DNA of 64,000 nucleotides from contig NZ_JACEFG010000002.1 of the NCBI RefSeq assembly GCF_013694105.1, forward strand, positions 496,001 to 560,000. Reading direction: 5' to 3'. Shown here piece by piece: positions 42,159-50,575 of the stretch (positions within the stretch are counted from its first letter, which is position 1; each line of letters opens with the position of its first letter). A program made the position numbers and the translations under genes. This DNA comes from Halobacillus locisalis (GTDB lineage: Bacteria; Bacillota; Bacilli; Bacillales; Halobacillaceae). A model generated the notes under the pieces. That model saw only the letters and a list, made by a program, of their open reading frames with translations. It made no database searches and had not been told where the DNA came from.

Positions 42159-43058
42159 TTAATGAATCGTTGTAGAGATTGTCGGGATGGTCGTCATCGA
42201 TTTTTCATAGGCATAGATGGTATTGATTTCCCTGAATCCGATTTGTCGATATAGCTTTTCAGCTTGTGCGTTCTGGTTACGGACAGAAATGGTGACGACA
42301 TCTAGATCCAAGGCATGAAACGCATAATGCAAGGCATATTCAATTAACGTCGAGCCGATCCCTTCTCCTTGATCATAATGGTCTACGTTAACGAAACAGA
42401 TCTCTCCTTCGTGTCCTTCGATAATGGTTTCGAAATACAAGTAGCCTGTGATGTTCCCGTCCTTTTGAAATCCCCACAAATAGTTTTCAGGTTCTTTTGA
42501 TAAACGAAGCATTTCTTCCGTTGTGTAGTAGGCAGCGGTAGGGTGAAGCTGATCCACTTGGTCGTGGTCATCTTCAAGGACATTGACGATCGAGCTGTGA
42601 TCGGAGGTTGTCGGATCGAAAGTGTGGCGGTGCAGAGCCAGTGTTTTTTCAACGTTGTACAACTGAAAGTCATGACGCTCTGTGAAGCTGATCAACTCCT
42701 CATTCGAATCGAAGCAAGCGACTTTAGCCATGTCAAAATGCATGTGAATCGTGATAGAAGCCTTGTCCCATAGTTGTTCAATAACTTCCCGTTCATTTTC
42801 AAGAGCAAAAGGACCAAGCAGGCGGCACAGCTTTTGATCGAAGAAAGGAAGTAACCCTAAGAATCCGATGATGTTTTCTCCTTCCCATGCTACATAGGCA
42901 AGAGGATCTCGGAATTGGGTCAATGTCCAAATTTGTTCGAAAATCTCGTTAGGATCTGAAGCGAGCCAAGCTACGTAATGACTGTCTTGTTCGTTCATAT
43001 GGTAAAGCCACTCGGCTACGTTATGTAATTCTTTCACTTCAAGTTCACGGATATGCAT
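42159..43058 (-). CDS. GNAT family N-acetyltransferase (two-domain)
   Basis: A 299-residue protein with an N-terminal degenerate GNAT-like half and a C-terminal active half. The C-terminal half has CFVNVDHYDQGEGIGSTLIEYALHYAF, containing the acetyl-CoA loop QGEGIGS, and VRNQNAQAEKLYRQIGFREI. Its acceptor is unknown. The start at 43058 (MHIRELEVKEL) follows AAAGGGTGG by 6 bp. It is transcribed away from the secreted protease gene and ends at a strong terminator. Confidence 0.85.
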   Translation of the reverse strand: MHIRELEVKELHNVAEWLYHMNEQDSHYVAWLASDPNEIFEQIWTLTQFRDPLAYVAWEGENIIGFLGLLPFFDQKLCRLLGPFALENEREVIEQLWDKASITIHMHFDMAKVACFDSNEELISFTERHDFQLYNVEKTLALHRHTFDPTTSDHSSIVNVLEDDHDQVDQLHPTAAYYTTEEMLRLSKEPENYLWGFQKDGNITGYLYFETIIEGHEGEICFVNVDHYDQGEGIGSTLIEYALHYAFHALDLDVVTISVRNQNAQAEKLYRQIGFREINTIYAYEKSMTTIPTISTTIH

Positions 43059-43162
43059 GAAAACCACCCTTTCGTTTTATCCCGCCGTAATAGAGTTTCT
43101 CTTTATACAAATCATTGCATAAAGGGAATGGAAAGCGCAAGCCTGCCTTCTTTGGAAAGAAA

Positions 43163-43196
43163 GAAGCCAACCAGAGTGAGCTCTGATTGGCTTAGA
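43163..43196. terminator. Terminator of the secreted metalloprotease gene
   Basis: AAGCCAACCAGAG / CTCTGATTGGCTT stem with one mismatch and a very short loop. On the minus strand the hairpin is followed by TTCTTTCTTTC rather than a pure T-run. Confidence 0.7.
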
Positions 43197-43203
43197 AAAG
43201 TGG

Positions 43204-45315
43204 TTATTTGTCTTTTTTCTTGTCTTTACCATTCTCTTTGTACTTCACTTCATATTCAAAAGAAACAGGATTCAAGCTTTCTTGAGGAGCTGCGAAATAC
43301 GTCGTCATATACGTTTTTCCATTACGGAAAGCTTGTTTCAAATCGAGTGCTTCTTCGTCCGTAATATTGAAAGGATCCACTTCGATGACTTGGTATTTGC
43401 CATTGTTCTTCTCTTTGATGAATGTCACGCCATAATCGACATACTCGCCAAGAAGTTCCGCTTTGGACATGAATGGATCTTTCGTTGTTCCGTCAAAATC
43501 AAGTCCGATTTCTGGAACTTCAATGTTATCGATGAACCAGCCTTCGTCGTTATAGCCCCAGTCTGTTAAATAGCGGAAGGAAATGTGCACTTCTTGTCCG
43601 GCATATTCAGAAAGGTCGAAGGATTCGGATTGATAGTCTTCAAAGTGTCCTGTGAAACCTGGAACATTTTCTTTGATCTTCGGATATCCTTGTTCTACAA
43701 CATCAGAACGTGTATTTTCATTCGATAGGGACGTCCACGTTTGACCATCGTCTGTGGATACTTGAACGACGCCATAATCCCACGCTTCTTCAATGTCAAC
43801 ATAGTGGTCAAAGTTCAGTGTAGCTTGGTCCACATCTGTAAGGTCTGCCTTGAAGATTAAGTTGTTATCCAACTCATCTCCTTCACCAGCCCAAAGGACG
43901 TCATTATTGGCGCCTAGTGGGTCTTGCGTGGATTCCCAAGTGTTCGCTTCAAAATCAGTTCCGTTAAAGTTCAGCGTATCTACCTTATCTTCACTAGTGA
44001 AGTTGAATTCTTTGAAGTCGGTACCCCATGCAGGAACTCCTTCTTTTTCATAGTCTTTCGCTTTTTCAAAGTTTACGGTAAATCCGCGTTCCCCGTCTTC
44101 GGTCGGAAGCTCACGAAGGTCGATGTTTTCGAAACCGTATTTTCCGCCTTTCCATTGGTCATCATCGACGACAAGAGCGGTAGAGAAATCTTGATATACG
44201 TCGTTGAACGTCACATCAAGTCCAAATTCTTTGTAAGCTTGTTCAAAGCTTTCGATACTATTCAACTCATCTTTTGCCACGTAACGGATGAATTCTTGTC
44301 CGAAGCGCTCGTAATTGTAAAGAGTGAATAGTTGTACTAATCCGTAGTCTGCAATGGTTTCAGGTCCCGTTTTTGCATCAACATGCTCATCCCAGTTTGT
44401 CAGAGAGTTTTCAGGATGATCAAGAAGGAAGTTGATAGAGCCTGTACCTAACCCATATCCTCCTAGGTATTCAGAGAAGGTGGACATTCCCTCGTTGAGC
44501 CATGATGTTTCGTCACCGTCGTTATCGGCATGAATCAAGTGTTGGAGCTCATGAATAGTTGTCCCGAAGAACGTGCTTTCTAGACGATTTCCCCAATCAC
44601 TGGAATCGATCGTTACAATGTTGCGGTCCGTGTAATTTTCGATGGTCTGCCAGAAGAATCCGGCTACGAAGAATGGATATTCTGGGTCAGCATAGTTATC
44701 ATCTTTGATGTTATTGACAAGAATCGTTACTTTGTCTCCATCTCCACTGTAGTAGCCCTCAGGTACAATGCCTAGGTCTTCAAGCTGTGCGTTCGATCCA
44801 TCCAGTGAATCGGGCGTACCGAAAAATTCTGTTGCTTTCGGATAGATATTTTCGTCGAATTCCTTCGCCATTTTATCGACTTGCTCCTGATTGACGACGT
44901 GAGCATCACGTGGGTCTCCTTCGCCAAAGGATAGGTCATTCGCTACCCAAACTTCAACATTCTCGCCCACACTACGAAGTGTGAATTGTTGGAAGCTTAA
45001 ATCTCGGTCCAAGAAACTTTTCGTCCCACCATCGTACGTGAAGTTTCCATCTGAAGATTCTGAGCTTGCTTCATCTTCGTTGAAGTTGGTGTTCTTAGCA
45101 TTCTCTTTTATTTTCTGCAAGGCTTCTTTTTGGAAGCTTTCACTTTCTGATTGTTTCTGAAGTTTCTCATCGATATCGATGCGGTCACCATATCGTTCTA
45201 CGTTCCAATTCTCGTAGGTAGAGCTTGATTCAGCGTGTGGTGTTGCAGCTGGGGCTAATAGGGACAGGGTAAGGGCCCCGGCTGATAATAAGGCCGTTAG
45301 TCGGTGTTTATTCAA
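43204..45315 (-). CDS. Secreted zinc metalloprotease with InhA-like C-terminal region
   Basis: A 703-residue exported protein. Residues 1-28 form a signal peptide ending PHA. A prodomain-like acidic region runs to about residue 125. The catalytic motif is TTIHELQHLIHADNDGDE, an HExxH zinc site, with NEGMSTFSEYLGG 15-20 residues later supplying the probable third ligand Glu, as in gluzincins. It is not the HExxHxxGxxD motif of true M6 immune inhibitor A. The C-terminal 300 residues form beta domains with DEGWFIDNIEVPEIG, as in InhA and choice-of-anchor J proteins. TTG 45315 follows AGGAGG. The protein is rich in Asp and Glu, fitting a saline habitat. Confidence 0.82.
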   Translation of the reverse strand: MNKHRLTALLSAGALTLSLLAPAATPHAESSSTYENWNVERYGDRIDIDEKLQKQSESESFQKEALQKIKENAKNTNFNEDEASSESSDGNFTYDGGTKSFLDRDLSFQQFTLRSVGENVEVWVANDLSFGEGDPRDAHVVNQEQVDKMAKEFDENIYPKATEFFGTPDSLDGSNAQLEDLGIVPEGYYSGDGDKVTILVNNIKDDNYADPEYPFFVAGFFWQTIENYTDRNIVTIDSSDWGNRLESTFFGTTIHELQHLIHADNDGDETSWLNEGMSTFSEYLGGYGLGTGSINFLLDHPENSLTNWDEHVDAKTGPETIADYGLVQLFTLYNYERFGQEFIRYVAKDELNSIESFEQAYKEFGLDVTFNDVYQDFSTALVVDDDQWKGGKYGFENIDLRELPTEDGERGFTVNFEKAKDYEKEGVPAWGTDFKEFNFTSEDKVDTLNFNGTDFEANTWESTQDPLGANNDVLWAGEGDELDNNLIFKADLTDVDQATLNFDHYVDIEEAWDYGVVQVSTDDGQTWTSLSNENTRSDVVEQGYPKIKENVPGFTGHFEDYQSESFDLSEYAGQEVHISFRYLTDWGYNDEGWFIDNIEVPEIGLDFDGTTKDPFMSKAELLGEYVDYGVTFIKEKNNGKYQVIEVDPFNITDEEALDLKQAFRNGKTYMTTYFAAPQESLNPVSFEYEVKYKENGKDKKKDK

Positions 45316-45368
45316 ATTATATTCCTCCTGATGAAATTTTTGTAAAAACTCTATGTCCTATTATGCCG

Positions 45369-45383
45369 AATAATTAGAAAATT
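45369..45383. promoter_or_regulatory. CodY-box-like sequence upstream of the protease gene
   Basis: AATAATTAGAAAATT has three mismatches to AATTTTCWGAAAATT and lies about 55 bp upstream of the protease start. CodY control of secreted proteases is common, but the match is weak. Confidence 0.28.
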
Positions 45384-45548
45384 TTGAATGGTAAATTCGA
45401 TTGAATTATCTAATCTTTTCGTGCCGCGAAAGAACTAGGTAGGAGGACTATCATACTATTTAAAGAATTAAGGTTGAATTATAAGAGAAAGGGTAAAGTG
45501 AAAGAATAGTTATGAAGCAGAAAAACAGGAAGAAGGGGGGCTTTGATT

Positions 45549-47216
45549 ATGAAAGAGCGACTAAAATACATATCCTTTTATCGAATCACGGTGATTGTCT
45601 GGATGTCGATCCGGTTCCTTGTTCAAATCTTCTGGTTTCAGAAGACGCACCGAGTTTGGGATCAGGAGACCCAGCGGAAGTGGGAGGCTATGCTTGAAAA
45701 ACAAGCTGGTGAATACAGGAGGAAAGCGATTAAGCTTGGCGGTTTACTCATTAAGTTCGGTCAGTTCCTAAGTTCGCGTGGAGATTTGCTTCCACCATCG
45801 TTCATCAAAGAGTTAGAGGGACTGGTAGACCGGGTAAAACCTGTCCCATTCGAGAAATCAAAGGAAACAATGGAAGAAGACTGGCAAGGTCCTATAGAAG
45901 ATTTCGTGGCCTCCATCGATGAAAAGCCCGTCGCTTCCGCCTCTATCGGGGAAGTGTATAAAGCAACATTGAAAAACGGGACAACTGCGGCGATTAAAGT
46001 ACAAAGGTATCGCGTGAAAGAGATCTTTGGGATGGATTTCAAGGCGTTAAGAATTGTGTTCTGGTTGCTGGATCGCTTTACAAAATACGGGAGGAAGGCG
46101 GATTTGCCAGCCCTGTACCGTGAAGTGGTTCGCGTCATCAGCAATGAATTGGATTTTACAATGGAAATGAAGAATGGAAACCACTTTAAAAAGAGGTTCG
46201 AAGAATTTCCGAATGTGTATGTCCCTGAATACAATACCGACCTATCAACAAAACGCGTCCTCGTCATGGAATGGATTGAGGGAGCTAAAATAACAGATCT
46301 TGCTTTTATCAGAAAGCATCAAATCAAAAGGGAAGTCATTGCGAAGACCCTATTCGATCTCTGTGTCGAACAATTCTTATACACAGGGATGTTTCACTCC
46401 GACCCGCATCCGGGAAATTTAATGCTAAAGCCGGATGGCACCATTGTCGTCATTGATTTTGGTATGGTCGGCGAGATCAAAAAAGAAGACGCCAATTCAA
46501 TACGAACGATGATCCAAGGCTTTATATTAGATGATTATGATCTGGTGATTCAAGCCCTTCAGGAAATGGAGTTTCTATTACCGGATGCCAATACTGAACA
46601 AGTGAAAAAAATCTTGAAACAGACGACAGACATGTATTTAGAGGGGAACTTCGACAAGCTTGATGCGAATACAATGAACGAGACACTCGAAGAAATTCAG
46701 CAGTTCATCAATGATCAGCCCATTCAACTGCCGGCCGATTATGCCTTTTTAGGGCGGGCCACAAGTATCATTGTCGGAGTGTTAAGTACGGTCTATCCAC
46801 AGATCGATTTAATCGATTGGGGAAAACCGGTCATTAAAGAATGGATTTCTGGAGGAAAAGACAACTCGAGTTTTTCTATATATAAAGAAGTGGCAAAGGA
46901 ATCGGCCCGACCCCTGTTATCACTGCCACGAGCTTTAGTGGAGTACTTGGAGGACGGGGATAAAGAGAGAGAGTGGAAAAGCGATAAGCAAAGGCATCAC
47001 TTGTTTCACCAGTTTTATTTATTTTACGCATTCGTATCTTTACTCTTTATGGCTTCAGGGTCAGCAGCCCTTTACTGGACCTTAGTGGTCCCTGTTCTCC
47101 CGGCCGTGTGGATAGGCAGTGGACTATTGACGGCAGGGACGATTGGATTGGTAATCAGCTTCATTAAACATTGGAACATGATTCGGAAAATCCACTATAA
47201 CAGGAGGAATGAATGA
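45549..47216 (+). CDS. ABC1/UbiB family atypical kinase-like protein
   Basis: A 555-residue membrane-attached protein of the AarF/UbiB/ABC1 family, linked in other bacteria to isoprenoid quinone synthesis or lipid handling. Motifs are the KxGQ signature in GGLLIKFGQFLSSRGDLLP, the alanine-rich loop ASASIGEVYKA, the lysine in AAIKVQR, the catalytic loop GMFHSDPHPGNLML, and VVIDFGMVGEI for metal binding. Two hydrophobic helices close the C terminus (residues about 490-545). ATG 45549 lies 9 bp after AAGGGGGG. The stop overlaps the next start by 4 bp (ATGA), so the two are co-translated. Confidence 0.9.
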   Translation: MKERLKYISFYRITVIVWMSIRFLVQIFWFQKTHRVWDQETQRKWEAMLEKQAGEYRRKAIKLGGLLIKFGQFLSSRGDLLPPSFIKELEGLVDRVKPVPFEKSKETMEEDWQGPIEDFVASIDEKPVASASIGEVYKATLKNGTTAAIKVQRYRVKEIFGMDFKALRIVFWLLDRFTKYGRKADLPALYREVVRVISNELDFTMEMKNGNHFKKRFEEFPNVYVPEYNTDLSTKRVLVMEWIEGAKITDLAFIRKHQIKREVIAKTLFDLCVEQFLYTGMFHSDPHPGNLMLKPDGTIVVIDFGMVGEIKKEDANSIRTMIQGFILDDYDLVIQALQEMEFLLPDANTEQVKKILKQTTDMYLEGNFDKLDANTMNETLEEIQQFINDQPIQLPADYAFLGRATSIIVGVLSTVYPQIDLIDWGKPVIKEWISGGKDNSSFSIYKEVAKESARPLLSLPRALVEYLEDGDKEREWKSDKQRHHLFHQFYLFYAFVSLLFMASGSAALYWTLVVPVLPAVWIGSGLLTAGTIGLVISFIKHWNMIRKIHYNRRNE

Positions 47217-47515
47217 TGAATGATTTATTGAAGAAAGGTTTTTATTTAGGACTTGGTGCAGCCGTTAGCGGGAAAGAAAAGTTCGAAAAAATGGTGAACG
47301 AAATGGTGAAGCGAGGCGAAATGAGTCCCTCACAAGCTAAATCCGTGATGAATGAATGGATTAGCAAAGGGGAGAGTTATGATAAGGAGTGGGGAAGTCA
47401 GGCGAAAGCTAAAATGCAAGATCGCATGAAGGACTTGGGCTTTGTTTCGAGAGAAGAATACGAGGTTCTGGAATCGCGTGTGAAACGTCTTGAAAATTAT
47501 CATAACGGAGAGTAA
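47213..47515 (+). CDS. Phasin-like coiled-coil protein
   Basis: A 100-residue helical protein with a first amphipathic helix (MNDLLKKGFYLGLGAAVSG), a middle segment KRGEMSPSQAKSVMNEWISKG and a C-terminal coiled coil (REEYEVLESRVKRLE). The layout matches small proteins annotated as polyhydroxyalkanoate granule-associated or PhaF-like regulators. No PHA synthase lies in the window. Its coupling to the ABC1 kinase-like gene suggests the two act together, perhaps at a membrane or lipid surface; that is inference. Confidence 0.75.
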   Translation: MMNDLLKKGFYLGLGAAVSGKEKFEKMVNEMVKRGEMSPSQAKSVMNEWISKGESYDKEWGSQAKAKMQDRMKDLGFVSREEYEVLESRVKRLENYHNGE

Positions 47516-47518
47516 AAG

Positions 47519-47552
47519 AAGACCCGCCTTTTATCTGAAGGCGGGTCTTTTC
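47519..47552 (+). terminator. Terminator of the ABC1/phasin-like operon
   Basis: GACCCGCCTT / AAGGCGGGTC stem with a 7-nt loop and TTTT. Confidence 0.85.
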
Positions 47553-47556
47553 AGAG

Positions 47557-47912
47557 TGCCGCGAAACCCATTTTCGGTTCTTCTGATATGAGCAGAGGCC
47601 GGTGGCGTGGAAACGACTCCCTTTCCGCAGGCGGCGGTGAGCTTCCTCGCTCGCTTCGCGATCTGCGGGATCTCACCCAAGCCTCAGGATCCTGCAGGAG
47701 TGTCGCCGTTTCCACGCCACCTTGCGAGAGGAAGTGTGAACCTCTATAAATCACCTATAAGAAGGGTTGCTACGGATAAACGCAAAATGTTTGGCAAGGT
47801 TCTGTTTCTACTACTTGTAGCATAGTGGGGTGGAAAGCGAGTGGTTTTCCATCCCACGGGATTCATATCTGATCTAAAAAGAACCGTTCCACTAACTTCT
47901 TCAACAGTCTGA
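47557..47912. repeat. Composite hairpin repeat, copy 3 (second element collapsed)
   Basis: About 355 bp between the phasin-like terminator and the chemoreceptor gene. The minus-oriented element at 47601-47721 is complete with arms GGTGGCGTGGAAACG / CGTTTCCACGCCACC. The plus-oriented element is reduced to a 33-bp hairpin at 47825-47857 (GTGGGGTGGAAA / TTTTCCATCCCAC). About 90 bp of its core is gone, with the junction at a GGAAA that occurs at both ends of the missing part in copy 2. The linker and right-hand end are retained. Confidence 0.85.
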
Positions 47913-47942
47913 GAAGCCCCGCCTTGTAAGGCGGGGCTTCTG
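47911..47942. terminator. Palindrome after the chemoreceptor gene
   Basis: Perfect 13-bp arms GAAGCCCCGCCTT / AAGGCGGGGCTTC with a 2-nt loop, downstream of the minus-strand chemoreceptor. There is no good T-run, so termination efficiency is uncertain. Confidence 0.5.
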
Positions 47943-47972
47943 TCTACCTTGATGGTACATTTCTCGGAGATG

Positions 47973-49673
47973 TTATTTTTGTAACTTAAATTGTTTCACT
48001 AAATTGTTCAGCTGATCCGACATACCAGAAAGGTCATTGGCATGGTGAGAGACTTGTTCCATTGAACTATTTGTTTGCTGAATGGACGCAGTGGTTTGTT
48101 CTACCCCTGCCGCCGATTGTTGTGAGCTTGATGCCACACTCTCAATAGATCGGTTCATCGTAAGCGTACTCTCGGTGATGTCCTCTAGGTTATTCGAAAT
48201 AGCATCTATTCCTTCAACCATCGTTCGGATGGAGGATTGAATTTCTTCGAATGTCCTGCCGGTCCTCTGGATCTGTCCCGTTCCTTTTTCGACTTTTTCA
48301 TATCCTTCTTCGAGGGATTGGGAAACGTCTTTAGAGTCGCTTTGGATGTTCTCGACCATATGGGTGATTTCTCCGACAGAACGTGATACTTCTTCAGCTA
48401 ATTTGCGGACTTCATCGGCCACAACGGCGAATCCTTTTCCGTGCTCGCCAGCTCTGGCAGCTTCAATCGCTGCGTTCAAAGCCAGAAGGTTCGTTTGTTC
48501 CGCTATATCTTGGATAACTTGAATCAACTTGGAGATCTCTCCGGATTGACGGTCCAATTGGTGGACTTTCTGAACGGCTTCTTCCATCACTTGATGAATA
48601 TCGCTCATCTGCTCAACGGACAAATCCATTAATTGTTTTCCTTCATCACTCTGCGCCAACACTTGTTGTGATTGCTGGGCGACGGTTGATCCTGTTTGGT
48701 TAGAGGCTTCAATCTTTTGACCGAGCTGTTCCATCATTTCAGAAAGAGTGGACGCATCACCAGCTTGTTGTTCGGACCCAGAAGATAGTTCTTCCATCGT
48801 TGCGGCAACTTGTTGGGAAGCTTCCTGCACTTCGTGAGACGACTGCTGCAATTCACGGCTTTGGTCATTTACTTGATTAGATAAGCCGCCAATTTGTTCA
48901 ATCAGTTGTTGAAGGTTCGTTTTCATTTGGTTCATAGAACGGCTGAGAGAACCGATTTCATCTTTGCTTTGGTCTTCCTTTATTTCGTGATACAATTCGC
49001 CATCTGAGATTTGATCAGCTAATGTCACAAGGGCATTCATTCTTGATTTTACTTGTCTATTGACGAACCACATGATGGCAATACCCACGACAAGCGCAAT
49101 AGCTGCGGAGATGACCAACGTATAAATGGTGAATTGAATTTCAGATTTAGCTTCTGATGTTGAGTTGCTCATCGCTTGCTCTACCTCTGATTGGACAGCA
49201 GATAACTCATCTACGAGATCAGAACGCAATCTTTGTGTCGTATTACGAAGTTCTTCGATTTTACTCGTGTTACTCACATTCCCGACCATCTGTTCTAAGA
49301 AAATAGTGTTGATCTCCTCGTCAATTTGGCTGATCTTGTTCATTGACTCTTCTAATGTACCACCGCTGAATTGTTCCACATATGTTGCTTGAAGCTCGTT
49401 GAAGCGTTCACGTCTCTCTTCGAATTCATCCACGTAGAGCCCTCTTGGTTCACTTATGTAGTCGGCGATGCGAATATCTTTTGTCCTGGCTAGAGACGCC
49501 ATTTCAGCTACTTCAATAGCTATGGTTCCCCGGTCATCAACGGTTTGTAAATTGTCGCGTGCCATACTCATTTGTACGTACACGACAACAATGGCAATAG
49601 CGAACAATAATAAAGTCGCGCCGAAAGCGGTTGCATATTTTGCGCCTATGCTCATGTTCCTCAACAAATTCAT
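47973..49673 (-). CDS. Methyl-accepting chemotaxis protein
   Basis: A membrane chemoreceptor of 566 residues. It has a first transmembrane helix (residues about 10-32), an extracellular four-helix-bundle sensor of about 150 residues, a second helix near residues 187-207, a HAMP domain, and a cytoplasmic signalling domain. The hairpin tip shows the invariant [38 protein letters not shown]. Glutamine- and serine-rich heptads flank it. The sensed ligand is unknown; no chemotaxis or transporter gene is adjacent, so it is an orphan receptor. GGGGAGAAAAGG precedes the ATG. Confidence 0.93.
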   Translation of the reverse strand: MNLLRNMSIGAKYATAFGATLLLFAIAIVVVYVQMSMARDNLQTVDDRGTIAIEVAEMASLARTKDIRIADYISEPRGLYVDEFEERRERFNELQATYVEQFSGGTLEESMNKISQIDEEINTIFLEQMVGNVSNTSKIEELRNTTQRLRSDLVDELSAVQSEVEQAMSNSTSEAKSEIQFTIYTLVISAAIALVVGIAIMWFVNRQVKSRMNALVTLADQISDGELYHEIKEDQSKDEIGSLSRSMNQMKTNLQQLIEQIGGLSNQVNDQSRELQQSSHEVQEASQQVAATMEELSSGSEQQAGDASTLSEMMEQLGQKIEASNQTGSTVAQQSQQVLAQSDEGKQLMDLSVEQMSDIHQVMEEAVQKVHQLDRQSGEISKLIQVIQDIAEQTNLLALNAAIEAARAGEHGKGFAVVADEVRKLAEEVSRSVGEITHMVENIQSDSKDVSQSLEEGYEKVEKGTGQIQRTGRTFEEIQSSIRTMVEGIDAISNNLEDITESTLTMNRSIESVASSSQQSAAGVEQTTASIQQTNSSMEQVSHHANDLSGMSDQLNNLVKQFKLQK

Positions 49674-49861
49674 ACCTTTTCTCCCCTTTACCTTAAAAAT
49701 GATGTATGTAAGACTCGGACGCTATCTGTTAAGTATTATATCGGATAGAACGTTTCATTTGTTAGGAAATAGGCTATAAACCATTAATAGATTCGCCACT
49801 ATTTTACAATAGTAAACAAAACTTACATAAGTGTCGAAAAAAAGTGTGAAGGTGGAGTCTT

Positions 49862-50572
49862 ATGAAAAAAATGCTTTCCATTCTTCTGTTGCTCTTTCTT
49901 ACAGCCTGTGATTTGAGGGTGTTGAATCCTGCGAGTGACTACGCTCGCACTCTCACAGACTTGATTTATTTAAGCTTCGGATTAATGATGCTTGTTTTCA
50001 TCGTCGTTATGGTTCTGTTCGTTCAATTTATAAGGAAATTCAAGGAAACGCCAGACCGTTCTGACTTCATTCCCGGTGATGAAAAAGAAAATAAATGGTT
50101 GGAAATTACATGGACCGTACTGCCATTCATCATTTTAGCCGTTTTAGCTGTCCCCACCGTCAAAGCTACATACGAATTAACGTCAACGATTGGTCAAGGA
50201 ACTAGTCAGGCAAATGAAGAGGCGATGGTTGTCGAAGTCGTCGGGCAACAGTATAACTGGGTCTTTACGTATGAAAATGGAAAAGAATCAGCTGATGAGT
50301 TAGTCGTGCCTGTTGATCGAGAAGTTCATTTTCGACTCACATCCAAAGACGTGATTCATTCTTTTTGGGTCCCTAAATTAGCAGGGAAAATTGATGTGAT
50401 CCCTGGGAAAACAACGCGCCTTCAATTCACCCCAAGAAAAATTGGAACATTTCAAGGCAAATGTGCTGAATTTTGTGGAGCGGAGCACACATTGATGCGA
50501 TTCGAAACACAAGTGGTGAGTGAGGGGGAGTTTCAACAGTGGTTGAATGACATTGAGGAAGAAGGGGGTTAA
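49862..50572 (+). CDS. Haem-copper oxidase subunit II (CuA-containing lipoprotein)
   Basis: Accepts electrons for a terminal oxidase and passes them to subunit I. The 236-residue protein has a lipoprotein signal with LTAC (Cys16), two membrane helices and an outer cupredoxin domain. The CuA site is intact: Cys201, Cys205, His209 and Met212 in CAEFCGAEHTLM, with the upstream His in DVIHSFWVPKL. The site implies a cytochrome c oxidase rather than a quinol oxidase. Unlike B. subtilis CtaC it lacks the C-terminal fused cytochrome c domain. It is the first gene of a three-gene operon, 3 bp before subunit I. Confidence 0.9.
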   Translation: MKKMLSILLLLFLTACDLRVLNPASDYARTLTDLIYLSFGLMMLVFIVVMVLFVQFIRKFKETPDRSDFIPGDEKENKWLEITWTVLPFIILAVLAVPTVKATYELTSTIGQGTSQANEEAMVVEVVGQQYNWVFTYENGKESADELVVPVDREVHFRLTSKDVIHSFWVPKLAGKIDVIPGKTTRLQFTPRKIGTFQGKCAEFCGAEHTLMRFETQVVSEGEFQQWLNDIEEEGG

Positions 50573-50575
50573 ATC

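Noticed and set aside
43053-43364. 103-codon plus-strand frame across the protease 3' end
   Set aside because: It overlaps the protease gene and its terminator and lacks any homology pattern.
49797-49814. ACTATTTTACAATAGT palindrome between the chemoreceptor and oxidase genes
   Set aside because: Short AT-rich inverted repeat in an AT-rich gap; I cannot tie it to a known operator.
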